The notes under the pieces were generated by a model that saw only the letters and a list, made by a program, of their open reading frames with translations, did not search any database and was not told the origin of the DNA. The translations under genes were made by a program, and so were the position numbers. From positions 1-64,000 of the forward strand of contig JAIOKI010000025.1 in assembly GCA_028335825.1 (NCBI GenBank): DNA of 64,000 nucleotides, in the 5' to 3' direction. This DNA is from Nosema muscidifuracis (Eukaryota > Microsporidia > Nosematidae). Position 1 is the first letter of the stretch. Every line of letters starts with the position of its first letter. This document shows positions 28,285 through 38,245 of this stretch, in pieces.

Positions 28285-29058
28285 TTAACCTTTTAATTTA
28301 TTTTTTCTTTTTTTTATTATTGCTCCACTACTAGATTTCTTATTCATTTCACTAACAACTTTCTCCATAAAACTTTTATTCTCAAATTCCTCTATTTTAC
28401 AAAATTCCTCTTTAATTTTATTAGATTCTTCCTTGAATTGTCTTAATGTTTCTATTTTCATATCCTCAAATATACTAAAAAAGTCATTAACAAATTTTTC
28501 ATCTTTAAGTAAATCAATATCTCCTTCAAAATACACAATACTTTCAGAATATCCCTCACCTTTTAATTTTTTTATATCAGAAGGCCAATAACTACAATAA
28601 AAATTTGAAAATGTATATTTCTTACAGAAATCTATAAGATTTTCTGTAAAATTACCATACATATTATATTTACTTATAGTATTATTCTTATATATTTTAG
28701 TAAACTTCTGTCCAGGATGTTTAGATCCATTTTTTATATTATTAATATAAAAATTTGATCTTTTGTAGTTTAAATATCCTTTTATTGATAAAAACTCTTT
28801 TTGATCATTCATTAGTACCTGTGTAAGACAAAAATCTTTCTTAAGTGATAATATTGTATACATCTTGTCAAAAATATTGTTAGTAGTTGATAATATAATT
28901 GATTGGTGGATTGATGGATTTAGTTTCATATTATATAAAAATTTTGATTGTATATAATATGTTAGTTTTGATTTTTTATCCCGTTCAGTTTTCTTTTTAT
29001 AAAATAATATTCCTGATATTCCTATAATTATCGTTACAACAACAATTGAATATTCCAT
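28285..29058 (-). CDS. Orphan N-terminally anchored protein
   Basis: Not recognised. It is 257 aa. A clean signal anchor (residues 3-20, YSIVVVTIIIGISGILFY) is followed by KKKTERDKK, so the body probably faces the cytoplasm. The rest is a mixed globular sequence with Tyr/Asn-rich parts. It ends in a helical charged segment (about 200-235) and a strongly basic tail (IIKKRKNKLKG). ACCACCCTATGG sets the start. It could be a membrane-tethered trafficking or lipid protein, but there is no motif to support that. Confidence 0.7.
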   Translation of the reverse strand: MEYSIVVVTIIIGISGILFYKKKTERDKKSKLTYYIQSKFLYNMKLNPSIHQSIILSTTNNIFDKMYTILSLKKDFCLTQVLMNDQKEFLSIKGYLNYKRSNFYINNIKNGSKHPGQKFTKIYKNNTISKYNMYGNFTENLIDFCKKYTFSNFYCSYWPSDIKKLKGEGYSESIVYFEGDIDLLKDEKFVNDFFSIFEDMKIETLRQFKEESNKIKEEFCKIEEFENKSFMEKVVSEMNKKSSSGAIIKKRKNKLKG

Positions 29059-29719
29059 AGGGTGGTAAATAAAAAAAATTTATAAAATATAACTAAAGCT
29101 TTCTTGTTGTAAGAAAAATAATTTATAAAATATAACTATAGTTTTCTTGTTATTAGAAAAATAATTTATAAAATTTAACTATAGTTTTTTTGTTATTAGA
29201 AAATAATTTATTATTGTTATAAGAAATTAATCTATTATTAGACCTAGAAAATGTTAAATTAAAACTAAAGCTTTCTTGTTATAAGAAAAATAATTTATAA
29301 AATATAACTATAGTTTTCTTGTTATAAGAAAAATAATTTGTTATTAGACCTAGAAAATGTTAAATTAAAACTAAAGCTTTCTTGTTATAAGAAAAAAAAT
29401 TTATAAAATTTAACTATAGCTTTCTTTTTATAAGAAAATAATTTATTATTATTATTAGAAAAATAATCTATTATTAGACTTAGAAAATGTTAAATTAAAA
29501 CTAAAGCTTTCTTTTTATGAGAAAAATAATTTATTATTAGACTTAGAAAATATAAAAATATAACTTTCTATATATATTAATTATGGATAAGAATATTAAG
29601 GAGTATATATTAGAAATAAATTTTTTTATAATTGTTATGAGATAATTCTCTACTGACCATAAATTAAAAAACCATTAATTGTATTAAAAATATAAAATTT
29701 ATTTAAATTTTTAATACTT
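29059..29719. repeat. Gap with interleaved AT repeats
   Basis: From about 29,079 to 29,560, diverged units alternate. Two are ATAACTATAGTTTTCTTGTT and AAAACTAAAGCTTTCTTGTT, and ATTATTAGACCTAGAAAATG recurs at longer spacing. No gene is seen. Confidence 0.65.
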
Positions 29720-30397
29720 TTACAATTCTTCCCTATTTTCATCAGTATCCATCATATAATACTTCTCCTGTAATTTAAATCTAATCTGTTCAATAAAAGT
29801 TAAAGGGGTACCATCTTGATAATCAACCTCTTCTTTAATTTCTGAATTTTTTATAACAGAATCTGATAAACATTCATCAGGTAGATAATGAATTATATAA
29901 CAATCCCTCTTTTCCCCAATAAATCTTCCTGATACTTTAAATATATATGAAGAAGCTTCACCTGCAAAATATTTCTCAATTTTTAAATCACTATTATTAA
30001 ACACAAACATTATTTTATTCTTACATTTGGCTGATAATCTACATTTATCTACATTTGTGTAATAAATAATTACAGAATTCTTTTCAAAAGAAAGTTTATC
30101 AAAGTTACCTAATAAAGATTCCTGACCTTCTTTCTCCATTTTAAAATACTCAAAAGGTTTTATTTTGTACAAAACATTATTCTTTTCTATTTTTATTATC
30201 CCTATGTTCATTAATTTATTTACCTGTTGTGGTAAAGTAAGTGGTTCATATAATTCTGTATCCTTTTGTAGAAAAAACTTGTAATTGTTCTTTGTTGTAA
30301 TGTATTTGTACATTGATGTATCAGTTTCTGGTGATATTTTATTTATTTTATATGATAATTGAGCTAAAATAAATAAAATATTTATAAAAGAAAGCAT
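29720..30397 (-). CDS. Orphan secreted protein
   Basis: Not recognised. It is 225 aa with a signal peptide at residues 1-16 (MLSFINILFILAQLSY) and no later membrane segment. Four cysteines (CRLSAKC near 117-123, then DCYI and DECL) could form disulfides, in keeping with secretion. The C-terminus is acidic. The start is set by TGCCCTTATATG. It lies head-to-head with another secreted orphan at 31.6 kb. Confidence 0.7.
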   Translation of the reverse strand: MLSFINILFILAQLSYKINKISPETDTSMYKYITTKNNYKFFLQKDTELYEPLTLPQQVNKLMNIGIIKIEKNNVLYKIKPFEYFKMEKEGQESLLGNFDKLSFEKNSVIIYYTNVDKCRLSAKCKNKIMFVFNNSDLKIEKYFAGEASSYIFKVSGRFIGEKRDCYIIHYLPDECLSDSVIKNSEIKEEVDYQDGTPLTFIEQIRFKLQEKYYMMDTDENREEL

Positions 30398-31569
30398 ATA
30401 AGGGCAAAAAATAAAAGAATTTAACTTAGTTATATAAAAAATATATTTATGTATTTAATTAATTGATAAAGTAAAAAAAAAGAAATATTAATCATTCAAA
30501 TAAGAAATATTTTATTTGAATATATAATTACTTACTTCATTAAAAAATTGATGACTTTCTCCTTTAACTATATGATAACTGTTGAAGTAGAAAAGAAACC
30601 TAAGTACAATTTAGATATTCAATTTGACTCAATAAACAAGTATAAAAATAATATCTTATGTGATGATATGATAACTAAGTAACACAAAGATATATACACT
30701 CCATAATGTTGAAAATAAATCATGAGAGATTGAGTCTAGGCTTGAATTTCTGCTTTTTAAGTATAACAGCTAGATATGTGATAGAAAAATTCTGACGAGA
30801 AGGTTTAAATAATTGAAAATTATATTTATGATTTTATTTAATTTTATAAAATTATTTTTATCCAAAAAAAGTATATGTGAATGATCTAAAATGATAAAAA
30901 TATTAGAAAAACAAAGTTTGACATTTTAAAAACATGTCTAAGAAATTTAAAATAAATAAAAATTTCTTTTTTAAAATTTATTCTCATATGCTATTAAGAT
31001 CTTCTTCTCTTTTATTGTAAGGTTAATTCTTTATATATATTTATTAATAAGTTATGTCTTATACATTATAACACATTTACTAACAAAAATAATAAATTAA
31101 ATATTTTTAATATTTGTTAAGTCTTGATTTTTACTATAGGTAAATTTTAGAAACTTTTTTATGTTTATAGAAGAATAAACATATCATTAGAGATCTAATA
31201 TATAATTGGATACTATAATAGTAAATAAATTTAATTTATAATATAAAATAGTTATATATTGTAATATCAAAGAAAATATTTTTTATTATGTTTATATATT
31301 GTGATACTAATGAATAAATTTAATTTGAAATATTTTTTTTCTATTGAAATACTTAAGAAAATATTTTTAAAATATATTGAATTTTTGTAATACTAATGAA
31401 TAATTTAATTAAAAATATATTAATTTTTTTCATTAACTTCTTTTTTAGAATAAATTCTTTAATTAAATGTCAAATCTCATATCAAATATAATAGAAATTT
31501 AACATGTTTAGAATAATTTAATTTATCAATTAAGATAGATATAAAATTAATATTTAAAAAATCTACCCC
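30398..31569. other. Large divergent intergenic region
   Basis: This region separates two divergent orphan secreted genes. At 30,551-30,682 an open stretch of 43 codons (MTFSFNYMITVEVEKKPKYN and onward) has less biased composition than its surroundings but no start signal, so it is probably a gene relic. The rest is AT-rich with weak repeats (31,250-31,400). No recognised gene. Confidence 0.5.
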
Positions 31570-33189
31570 ATGTTTTTTATATATATTATTAATATAATAT
31601 CAATATCATACAGAAATTTCTATGATAATATACAGAATGCTATTATTCAAAAATATCAGAAAAATGAATTTAAGTTAATAGATTTGAGAGAAAGAACTCT
31701 TATAATTAATATAGATCTCTTTCATTTTGGATGTAATTTAAAAAAAAGATTTTATTGTAAAGAATATAATTATGTAACAAATGATATAAAATTTAAATTT
31801 TATTTAGATATTACAAATAATTTCTACATAACTTATAATGAAAATAATTATAGCATAGAAGGATTCATTTCTCAAATTTTTAATGATCAATTTATTGATT
31901 ACCAAATAATTTATAATTTATCAGCATATTCTGTTTTAAAAAATCAAAAATTAGTTATTGAAAATTTTATAGATTCCATTAAAGAGTATCATAAAAATGA
32001 TAGAATATTAATATTAAGAGATACTGATTTATTAATAGCATGTTTTGAAGATACTTTAAAATCATCAAATATTATTTGTAGAAATGATGATATAAAAATT
32101 AATTTCATTTTTTTAAAAAATAATTATTTATATTATTTTAATATAAATTACGAAGAAATTAATTTTAAAGAATATTTTTTAGATATTTTAAGAGACTACG
32201 AATTTTCTAAATTGTATAACAAAAATTTATTGAAACAACTTTTTAAAGATTTTAAATTTGCATTCTATAGTGCTTGTTATAATAATACAGAAGTTTATAC
32301 AGATTTTATTAAGAATACATCTAAAGAAGAAAATGAATATGAAATAACTCCTTATATATTTGATATGAATTTTCCATATATTTTTTATGAAAATCATTTA
32401 ATTATTAACGGACAAATTTATTCTTATAATTTTTTAGATACTAAAAATATTACAAAAGAAATGTTTGAAATTATGAAAGATTTTTTTAATTTTTCATTGA
32501 ACCTTAAAAATGATGATTTATTGTCAGTTAGTTTGTTATATTATTCATTATCAGATGATATGAAATTTTTAATTATTAATAAGATAATGGAAAAATATTA
32601 CTCCTCATATTCTATAATATTTCTTCATTTACTTAGAAATCTTAAACTAATAACAAAAAATGAGTTTAATAATTTAATGAGTGTATGTTTTTCTTTAAAA
32701 GATTTTAATATAAATGAAGAAAGAAAAAAAAATTTAGAAATAGAATATAACGATTTATTTGAAAATAATATTAAAGGAAGAATTCTTAATCTTAGACCAT
32801 TCCCTAAATCTACTCAATTTAATTATTTAATGATTTTATTTGCAAAAGTTCTTAACGATTTATATTTATCAGATGATTATAATATTGAGAAATATAGATG
32901 GAAAAAATTATATGATAATATATTAGATGAATTACATTTACCAAAAGATGATAATTCAGCTTTTAATATTTTTAAATATGTTCTTTTAGATTTAGAAAAT
33001 GTTATTTATATAATACAATATGAATTAACAGCTATTGTAGAGATATTAACTCATTTTACTAAGTGTCCTCCATTAATTTATCAAGATCATGATTTTATTT
33101 TTAAATTGAATGAATATAAAGAGATGTTACAGAGAGAAAATTTACAAAATTTACCTATAAAAGATAAATTACTTTATATTTTGAAATAA
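31570..33189 (+). CDS. Orphan secreted protein, 539 aa
   Basis: Not recognised. The signal peptide is short (MFFIYIINIISIS), followed by a Tyr/Asn/Phe-rich but non-repetitive sequence of apparent globular and helical character. There are no further membrane segments. A few Cys pairs (CNLKKRFYC near 56-64, CFED and IIC near 160-175) suggest a folded extracellular or luminal domain. CTACCCCATG gives a start signal directly touching the ATG. Together with the neighbouring secreted gene on the other strand it belongs to the island of orphan secretory proteins. Confidence 0.75.
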   Translation: MFFIYIINIISISYRNFYDNIQNAIIQKYQKNEFKLIDLRERTLIINIDLFHFGCNLKKRFYCKEYNYVTNDIKFKFYLDITNNFYITYNENNYSIEGFISQIFNDQFIDYQIIYNLSAYSVLKNQKLVIENFIDSIKEYHKNDRILILRDTDLLIACFEDTLKSSNIICRNDDIKINFIFLKNNYLYYFNINYEEINFKEYFLDILRDYEFSKLYNKNLLKQLFKDFKFAFYSACYNNTEVYTDFIKNTSKEENEYEITPYIFDMNFPYIFYENHLIINGQIYSYNFLDTKNITKEMFEIMKDFFNFSLNLKNDDLLSVSLLYYSLSDDMKFLIINKIMEKYYSSYSIIFLHLLRNLKLITKNEFNNLMSVCFSLKDFNINEERKKNLEIEYNDLFENNIKGRILNLRPFPKSTQFNYLMILFAKVLNDLYLSDDYNIEKYRWKKLYDNILDELHLPKDDNSAFNIFKYVLLDLENVIYIIQYELTAIVEILTHFTKCPPLIYQDHDFIFKLNEYKEMLQRENLQNLPIKDKLLYILK

Positions 33190-33694
33190 ATTAATTTTTA
33201 ATATTAATATGTTTAGAAAATAAAAGATTAACAAGATATATTAAATTTTTATCATTATATATTTAAAATTCATTTATATTGTATTTTTAATTTCTATTAA
33301 AAATAAAAAGAACTGTTAAAATTATGTTATATTGAAAAGAAAATATAAAGAAATATAAAGAAATGGAAGTTATAAAAAAACAGAAAATATAAAGAAATAG
33401 AAATTATATAAGAAATACATTTATAAAAGAAATAGAAATTATAAAGAAATAGAACTTTTAAAACCAAATTATATTGAAAAGAAATAAAAATATAGAAAAA
33501 TTAAAACAACTACGCTTAACTTTTTACAAACAATTTATTTAAAATTAAACGAATTACAAATCATTTAATAAAACTTTTAAAAAAAAATGCATAAAAGGAG
33601 TAAATTTAATTGACAAATTATTTTAATGCATAAATAGTAATATAATCATAAGAAAATTATGATAAATATTTTTTGATTTTTTATTCTAAAAGTA
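33190..33694. other. Non-coding gap with AAGAAATAGAAATTATA repeats
   Basis: Diverged short units rich in AAGAAATAGAAATTATA fill about 33,330-33,480. No gene is seen. The end carries the next gene's start signal. Confidence 0.55.
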
Positions 33695-33702
33695 GCCCTT
33701 TT
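33695..33702 (+). promoter_or_regulatory. CCC-type start signal for the second P5B ATPase
   Basis: GCCCTTTT abuts the ATG at 33,703. The in-frame ATG at 33,673 lies upstream of this signal and is unlikely to be used. Confidence 0.7.
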
Positions 33703-36700
33703 ATGATCTCGATTAAGAAAAAAGAAACATCAATAGATTTTTTAGATATCCAAGGAAGAAAAAAGACTATAATAGGAAAATTATATATTTTTTTATGCAT
33801 TATTACTTTTGGAATTTTACACATAATTTGTAAATTATTTCCAAATGTTAAGATATTCTTAACATCGGTACAATGTAAATTAAAATATTCAGATTGTGTT
33901 GTAATGACAAATAAATATAACAAAATAGAATATAGAGATATAAAAGAATATAAAATATTTAAGAGTATAAATTTAAGTAAATATATTTATAATGATAAAG
34001 TAAGAGTTTTAGATACAGAATATGGTAGATTTTTATATAACAATACACTTAATAAGTTTGTTATATCTTCATTTATATTAAATGAAAAAGAAAATCTTAA
34101 ATCAAGAATTAATAAGAAATTATTATTAACAGATGATGAAGAAAAACAAGAATTATTTGAGAATGAAATTTTATATGGAAAAAATGATTATAATTTAAGA
34201 TTACCATCTATATTTAGTATATTAATGGAATCAACATTTAATCTTACAGTTTTTATTAATATATTTTGTATAATTTTATGGTTTAAAATAGATTATGAAA
34301 TGTATGCAGCTATTATTTCAATATTTTTTACTTATGGTTATATTGAAGAAATTATAACAGAAATTTATAAGAAATTTAATTTAGAGAATAATAATAAACA
34401 GAAATATATATTAACTTTTAGGAATAAAAAATTTATACCTATTAGTTCTAATAATATTTATCCAGGAGATATAGTTTATATTAAACCTTGTGAAGAACTT
34501 TGTTGTGATGTTTTTATTTTAAAAGGAGATATTATAAGTGATGAAAGTTTTTTAACTGGAGAGAGTGTTCCTATTTGTAAATCAGCAGGTCAAAAATCTA
34601 TTGTATATTCAGGGACATCAATTTTAAAAAGTGTATGTTTAACAAGTTCTAATGAAGATTCAAATTCAGAATCCTTACATCGTGTATTAAATTTGATAAA
34701 TCCTAAAAGTAGTAATTCATCTTTAGATTTTACTAGTAAAAGTAATGGTTGTATGAATGGTAAAGATAAAGATAGTGGTAATGGTAAAGATAATTGTAAT
34801 GATTTTATAAATGACAAAGATTTTAATGATAAAAATTTTAATGATAAAGATTTTACAAATGACAAAGATTTTAATGATAAAGATTTTAATGACAAAAATT
34901 TTACAAATGACAAAAATTTTATAAATGACAAAAATGATAATTCTGGTTTAGCTATTGGATTAGTTATTGGTACAGGATTTAATACATTAAGAGGTAAAAT
35001 TATGAAAGATATTATCAATCCAAAACCAGTTTATATTTCATTTTTAGTCAAAGCTTATAGAAATATTATTTATCTAATTTTTATTTCATTTATCTTATCA
35101 TTATTCTTATACATTCATTTAAGATTTAATTTAAATTGGAATATTGATAAATGTATGACATTCTCTTTTGATTTCTTTTTCTCTCTTGCTTCTCCAACTT
35201 TATATGCTTCACTCACTATAGGTATACAAATATCAAATAATAATTTGAAAAAATCAGGTATAATTTGTAATAATTTAGATAGAATTTATATGGGAAGTAA
35301 TGTAGAGATAGCTATGTTTGATAAAACAGGAACATTAACTAGTGATGGAATGGATCTTACTTATATAGATACATGTACTAATTGTTATACAGATATTAAT
35401 CAAGTAGATATAATTACTAGAATGGGATTAAGTTCTTGTCATTCAGTTTATGAATTAGAAGGGAAATATTCAGGAGATACTTTAGATATACAAATGTTTA
35501 TATTCTCACAATCTAAACTTAGATATGATAATGATAATATTAGGAATATTCTTATAGGTACAGATAATAATATATTAGGACCTTTTTTAAAAGAATATGA
35601 TGATGAAAATGAAGTATTATTTTATCAAGATACTATTAATGGAGTAGAATTACATAATGAGGAATATTATGATGGTACAATAGATATTGAGAAATTAGAT
35701 GATGGTAAAATAGATAATAATAAAATAGATAATATAGATGATAATCTAAATATAAGTAAAATAGATAATATAAATGATAATATCAATATAACTAATATAA
35801 ATAATAATGATAATATCAATACAACTAATATAAATTTAAATAATAATATCAATACAACCAATCTAAATACAACTAATATAAATAAAAAAGAAATCTCAAT
35901 AATTAAAACTGTAGACTTCACTTCAGAATCAAGAAAAATGTCTGTGATAGTTAAAGATGGAAATAAAAGATATTTATTTGTTAAGGGATCTCCAGATAAA
36001 ATAGGATCTATGATATATAATAAACCAGATAATTATGAAGATAATGTAAGAGAACATTCTCTTAATGGATTTAGAGTAATAGCAATGGCTTATAAAGAAA
36101 TTAATGATGAATTTAATGAAAAAAATCTAATTTTTCTTTGTTTTATTGTTTTTTCTAATAAATTAAAACCTGAATCAATACCAGTAATAAAAGAATTAAG
36201 AAATGCAGATATTAAAACTAAAATATGTACAGGTGATAATATATTAACTGCTATATCTGTAAGTAGAGAATGTGGATTAATAGAAGATAATACTACAGTT
36301 ATGTTTCCTTTAGTAGAAGATAATTGTAAAAATATTTATGATGTAGAATGGGTTTGTTTAGGAGATAATGATTTATTTTTTGATAAAGTTAAATTAGCTG
36401 TATATAAAAATAATCATAAAGAATTTTCTGATGATTTTATTATAGCATGTGAAGGTAAAGATTATGATTTTTTTAGTAATACTTTTTATCATTCATTTAT
36501 TCTTGAAAAAGGTAGAATTTTCGCACGTTTTTCTCCTGCTCAAAAGAAATGTTTAGTAGAAGATTATAGAAATATTAATAAAAATGTTTTATTCTGTGGA
36601 GATGGAGCTAATGATAGTGGAGCTATAGGTACTGCTGATGTTGGTATAGCTTTAACACATAATGAAGCTAGTCTTGCTTCTAGTTTTATATCACAAACTA

Positions 36701-37383
36701 TAGAAATTATACCTACATTAATTAAAGAATGTAGAAATGCTTATGTATCTTCTATAGCTAGATATAAATTTGTAGTTGTTTCAGGAGTTCTTACTTATTT
36801 TAATATGTTATTTATGGTATGTAAAAATAAGTTCTATTCAGATTTTCAATCTTTACATATTGATGTATTTCTTATTATTCCAATAAGTTATTTCTTATCA
36901 AATTTCTCTAGATCAGATAAATTAAGTATTTCTTATAAAATATCAGTAGATACTGATATGTCATTAATTTATATAATATTTAATATAATACCAATGATAA
37001 TATTTAATTATCTTATTACTATATTAGAATCTAAATATGATATTTATAATACCAAATCTTTAACTTCTACTTATTTATTTTTTATTAATTCTTTTCAAAT
37101 TATTTTTTCTAGTTTATTATTATCAGATTGTACTCCTGATAGAGAAGGACTTTTAGAGAATTTATGGTTTCTTTTAATATCTAGTGGATTATTTATAATT
37201 AATTTATTATTACTATTTATATTATATATTTATGGTAGTGATAATTTCTTAATAAGGAAGTATAATTTTATGAATGTATCTGGTAGAGATTTATTAAGTA
37301 TTTTAATGGTAATATTTATTAATGGATTATTTTGTTATGGAATGTTTTTATTTAAATATTTATATAAGAAGAGAACTAATTAA
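33703..37383 (+). CDS. P5B-type transport ATPase (ATP13A2/Ypk9 family), copy 2
   Basis: A paralogue of the 22.5-25.9 kb ATPase, with the same order of motifs. These are ESFLTGESVPICKSAGQKSI (about 281-300), FDKTGTLTSDGMDL (phosphorylated Asp near 540), TGDNILTAISVSRECG and GDGANDSGAIGTADVGIALT (about 966-985). It is 1,226 aa, longer because of two low-complexity insertions. One is an Asn/Asp/Lys/Phe-rich tract with FNDKDFNDKN repeats at about 326-414, between the A domain and the third membrane helix. The other is an Ile/Asn/Asp-rich tract with NINITNINN repeats at about 646-729 in the N domain. Copy 1 has neither. The M4 core reads ASPTLYASLTIG, again without the PPALP prolines. The start is corrected by ten codons. 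Confidence 0.9.
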   Translation: MISIKKKETSIDFLDIQGRKKTIIGKLYIFLCIITFGILHIICKLFPNVKIFLTSVQCKLKYSDCVVMTNKYNKIEYRDIKEYKIFKSINLSKYIYNDKVRVLDTEYGRFLYNNTLNKFVISSFILNEKENLKSRINKKLLLTDDEEKQELFENEILYGKNDYNLRLPSIFSILMESTFNLTVFINIFCIILWFKIDYEMYAAIISIFFTYGYIEEIITEIYKKFNLENNNKQKYILTFRNKKFIPISSNNIYPGDIVYIKPCEELCCDVFILKGDIISDESFLTGESVPICKSAGQKSIVYSGTSILKSVCLTSSNEDSNSESLHRVLNLINPKSSNSSLDFTSKSNGCMNGKDKDSGNGKDNCNDFINDKDFNDKNFNDKDFTNDKDFNDKDFNDKNFTNDKNFINDKNDNSGLAIGLVIGTGFNTLRGKIMKDIINPKPVYISFLVKAYRNIIYLIFISFILSLFLYIHLRFNLNWNIDKCMTFSFDFFFSLASPTLYASLTIGIQISNNNLKKSGIICNNLDRIYMGSNVEIAMFDKTGTLTSDGMDLTYIDTCTNCYTDINQVDIITRMGLSSCHSVYELEGKYSGDTLDIQMFIFSQSKLRYDNDNIRNILIGTDNNILGPFLKEYDDENEVLFYQDTINGVELHNEEYYDGTIDIEKLDDGKIDNNKIDNIDDNLNISKIDNINDNINITNINNNDNINTTNINLNNNINTTNLNTTNINKKEISIIKTVDFTSESRKMSVIVKDGNKRYLFVKGSPDKIGSMIYNKPDNYEDNVREHSLNGFRVIAMAYKEINDEFNEKNLIFLCFIVFSNKLKPESIPVIKELRNADIKTKICTGDNILTAISVSRECGLIEDNTTVMFPLVEDNCKNIYDVEWVCLGDNDLFFDKVKLAVYKNNHKEFSDDFIIACEGKDYDFFSNTFYHSFILEKGRIFARFSPAQKKCLVEDYRNINKNVLFCGDGANDSGAIGTADVGIALTHNEASLASSFISQTIEIIPTLIKECRNAYVSSIARYKFVVVSGVLTYFNMLFMVCKNKFYSDFQSLHIDVFLIIPISYFLSNFSRSDKLSISYKISVDTDMSLIYIIFNIIPMIIFNYLITILESKYDIYNTKSLTSTYLFFINSFQIIFSSLLLSDCTPDREGLLENLWFLLISSGLFIINLLLLFILYIYGSDNFLIRKYNFMNVSGRDLLSILMVIFINGLFCYGMFLFKYLYKKRTN

Positions 37384-37622
37384 AATAAAATGAAATAAAA
37401 TATATTTTATTATAGTTTTATATATTTTATATTTATAGTTTTATTATATATATTATAAAATATCTAAATTTATTTCATTATATATACTTCAAAATATCTA
37501 TATTTATTATATATTATATATATTATAAAATATAATTTATTTTATTATATTATATTTATTTAGATCTTCATTTCTACATACATTATAGTAAAAAAATAAA
37601 TAAAAAAATACTTCTGAATAAT
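37384..37622. other. Short convergent intergenic gap
   Basis: TATATTATAAAATAT-rich sequence between the convergent ends of the P5B ATPase and L37 genes. It is probably a 3' end region. Nothing specific is seen. Confidence 0.5.
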
Positions 37623-37933
37623 TTAATTCTTTTTTATTTGTTTCCAAAAAGATGCTAATATTGGACTAACAGTCTTTCCATGAACATGCTCATGAATAAT
37701 TTTTTTAAGATGTCTCATTCTTCCTGTTCCTGTAGTTCGTCTTCTTCCTGCTTTTATAGATCCAGGGGTTCTCCATTTAGGACTAGGATAAGCACATGAT
37801 GCACATTTTCTTAATTGTTTATGATATGACATATTTCCACATCTTTTACAAAGGGTATGATTTCTCTTATTCTTTTTACCAAAGCTTGCTGTTCCTTTAC
37901 TCTAAATTATAAAATAAATTTTTTACTTACCAT
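37623..37933 (-). CDS. RPL37: 60S ribosomal protein eL37, with 29-nt intron after the ATG
   Basis: A large-subunit ribosomal protein of the zinc-ribbon type. Exon 1 is only the ATG (37,931-37,933), and exon 2 is 37,901 down to 37,623. Spliced, the protein is 93 aa and begins [20 protein letters not shown], the expected eL37 N-terminus. Its zinc ligands are CxxC near residues 19-22 and 34-37, followed by [15 protein letters not shown]. Without splicing, the first in-frame ATG would remove the first 24 residues, including one Cys pair. The start signal ACCCCCATAAAATG has AAATTTT just before it, as in the two other ribosomal protein genes here. Intron position and size are typical for microsporidian ribosomal protein genes. 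Confidence 0.95.
37902..37930 (-). other. Spliceosomal intron of L37 (29 nt)
   Basis: On the minus strand it begins GTAAGTAAAA and ends TATAATTTAG, inserted directly after the ATG codon. Removal restores MSKGTASFG in frame. The sequence just before the acceptor (TTTATAATTTAG) probably contains the branch adenosine. Confidence 0.9.
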
Positions 37934-37949
37934 TTTATGGGGGTAAAAT
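37934..37949 (-). promoter_or_regulatory. AAATTTT plus CCCCC start signal of L37
   Basis: Read on the minus strand: AAATTTTACCCCCATAAA, then the ATG. AAATTT upstream of CCC is reported for highly expressed microsporidian genes. The L17 and L40 genes in this window have the same arrangement. Confidence 0.55.
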
Positions 37950-37994
37950 TTTAAGAAATTTTAAAAAAATAGAACAAAAAAATATTTGATGTAT

Positions 37995-38200
37995 TTTAAG
38001 AAGAGTATTTATAAGGGATGTATTTTAAGAAGAGTATTTATAAAAGATATATTATAAGAAGAGTATTTATAAAATAAGTATTTAATAAGAGTATTTAAAA
38101 AGGAATATATATTTAAGAAGAATATTATAAAATAAATATTATAATAAGAGTATTTATAAAGATATATTTAAGAAGAATATTTATAAAATAAATATTTAAT
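37995..38200. repeat. Tandem AAGAAGAGTATTTATAAA units
   Basis: Seven or so diverged copies with periods of about 25-30 bp lie between the L37 start and the Dopey 3' end. Confidence 0.7.
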
Positions 38201-38245
38201 CAATAATAATCTTTTCAATCAGTAACTAGTTTTAATAATATATTT

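Noticed and set aside
38013-38075. GGGATG with a 19-codon frame upstream of Dopey's 3' end
   Set aside because: It lies within a tandem repeat and the frame is only the repeat unit translated.
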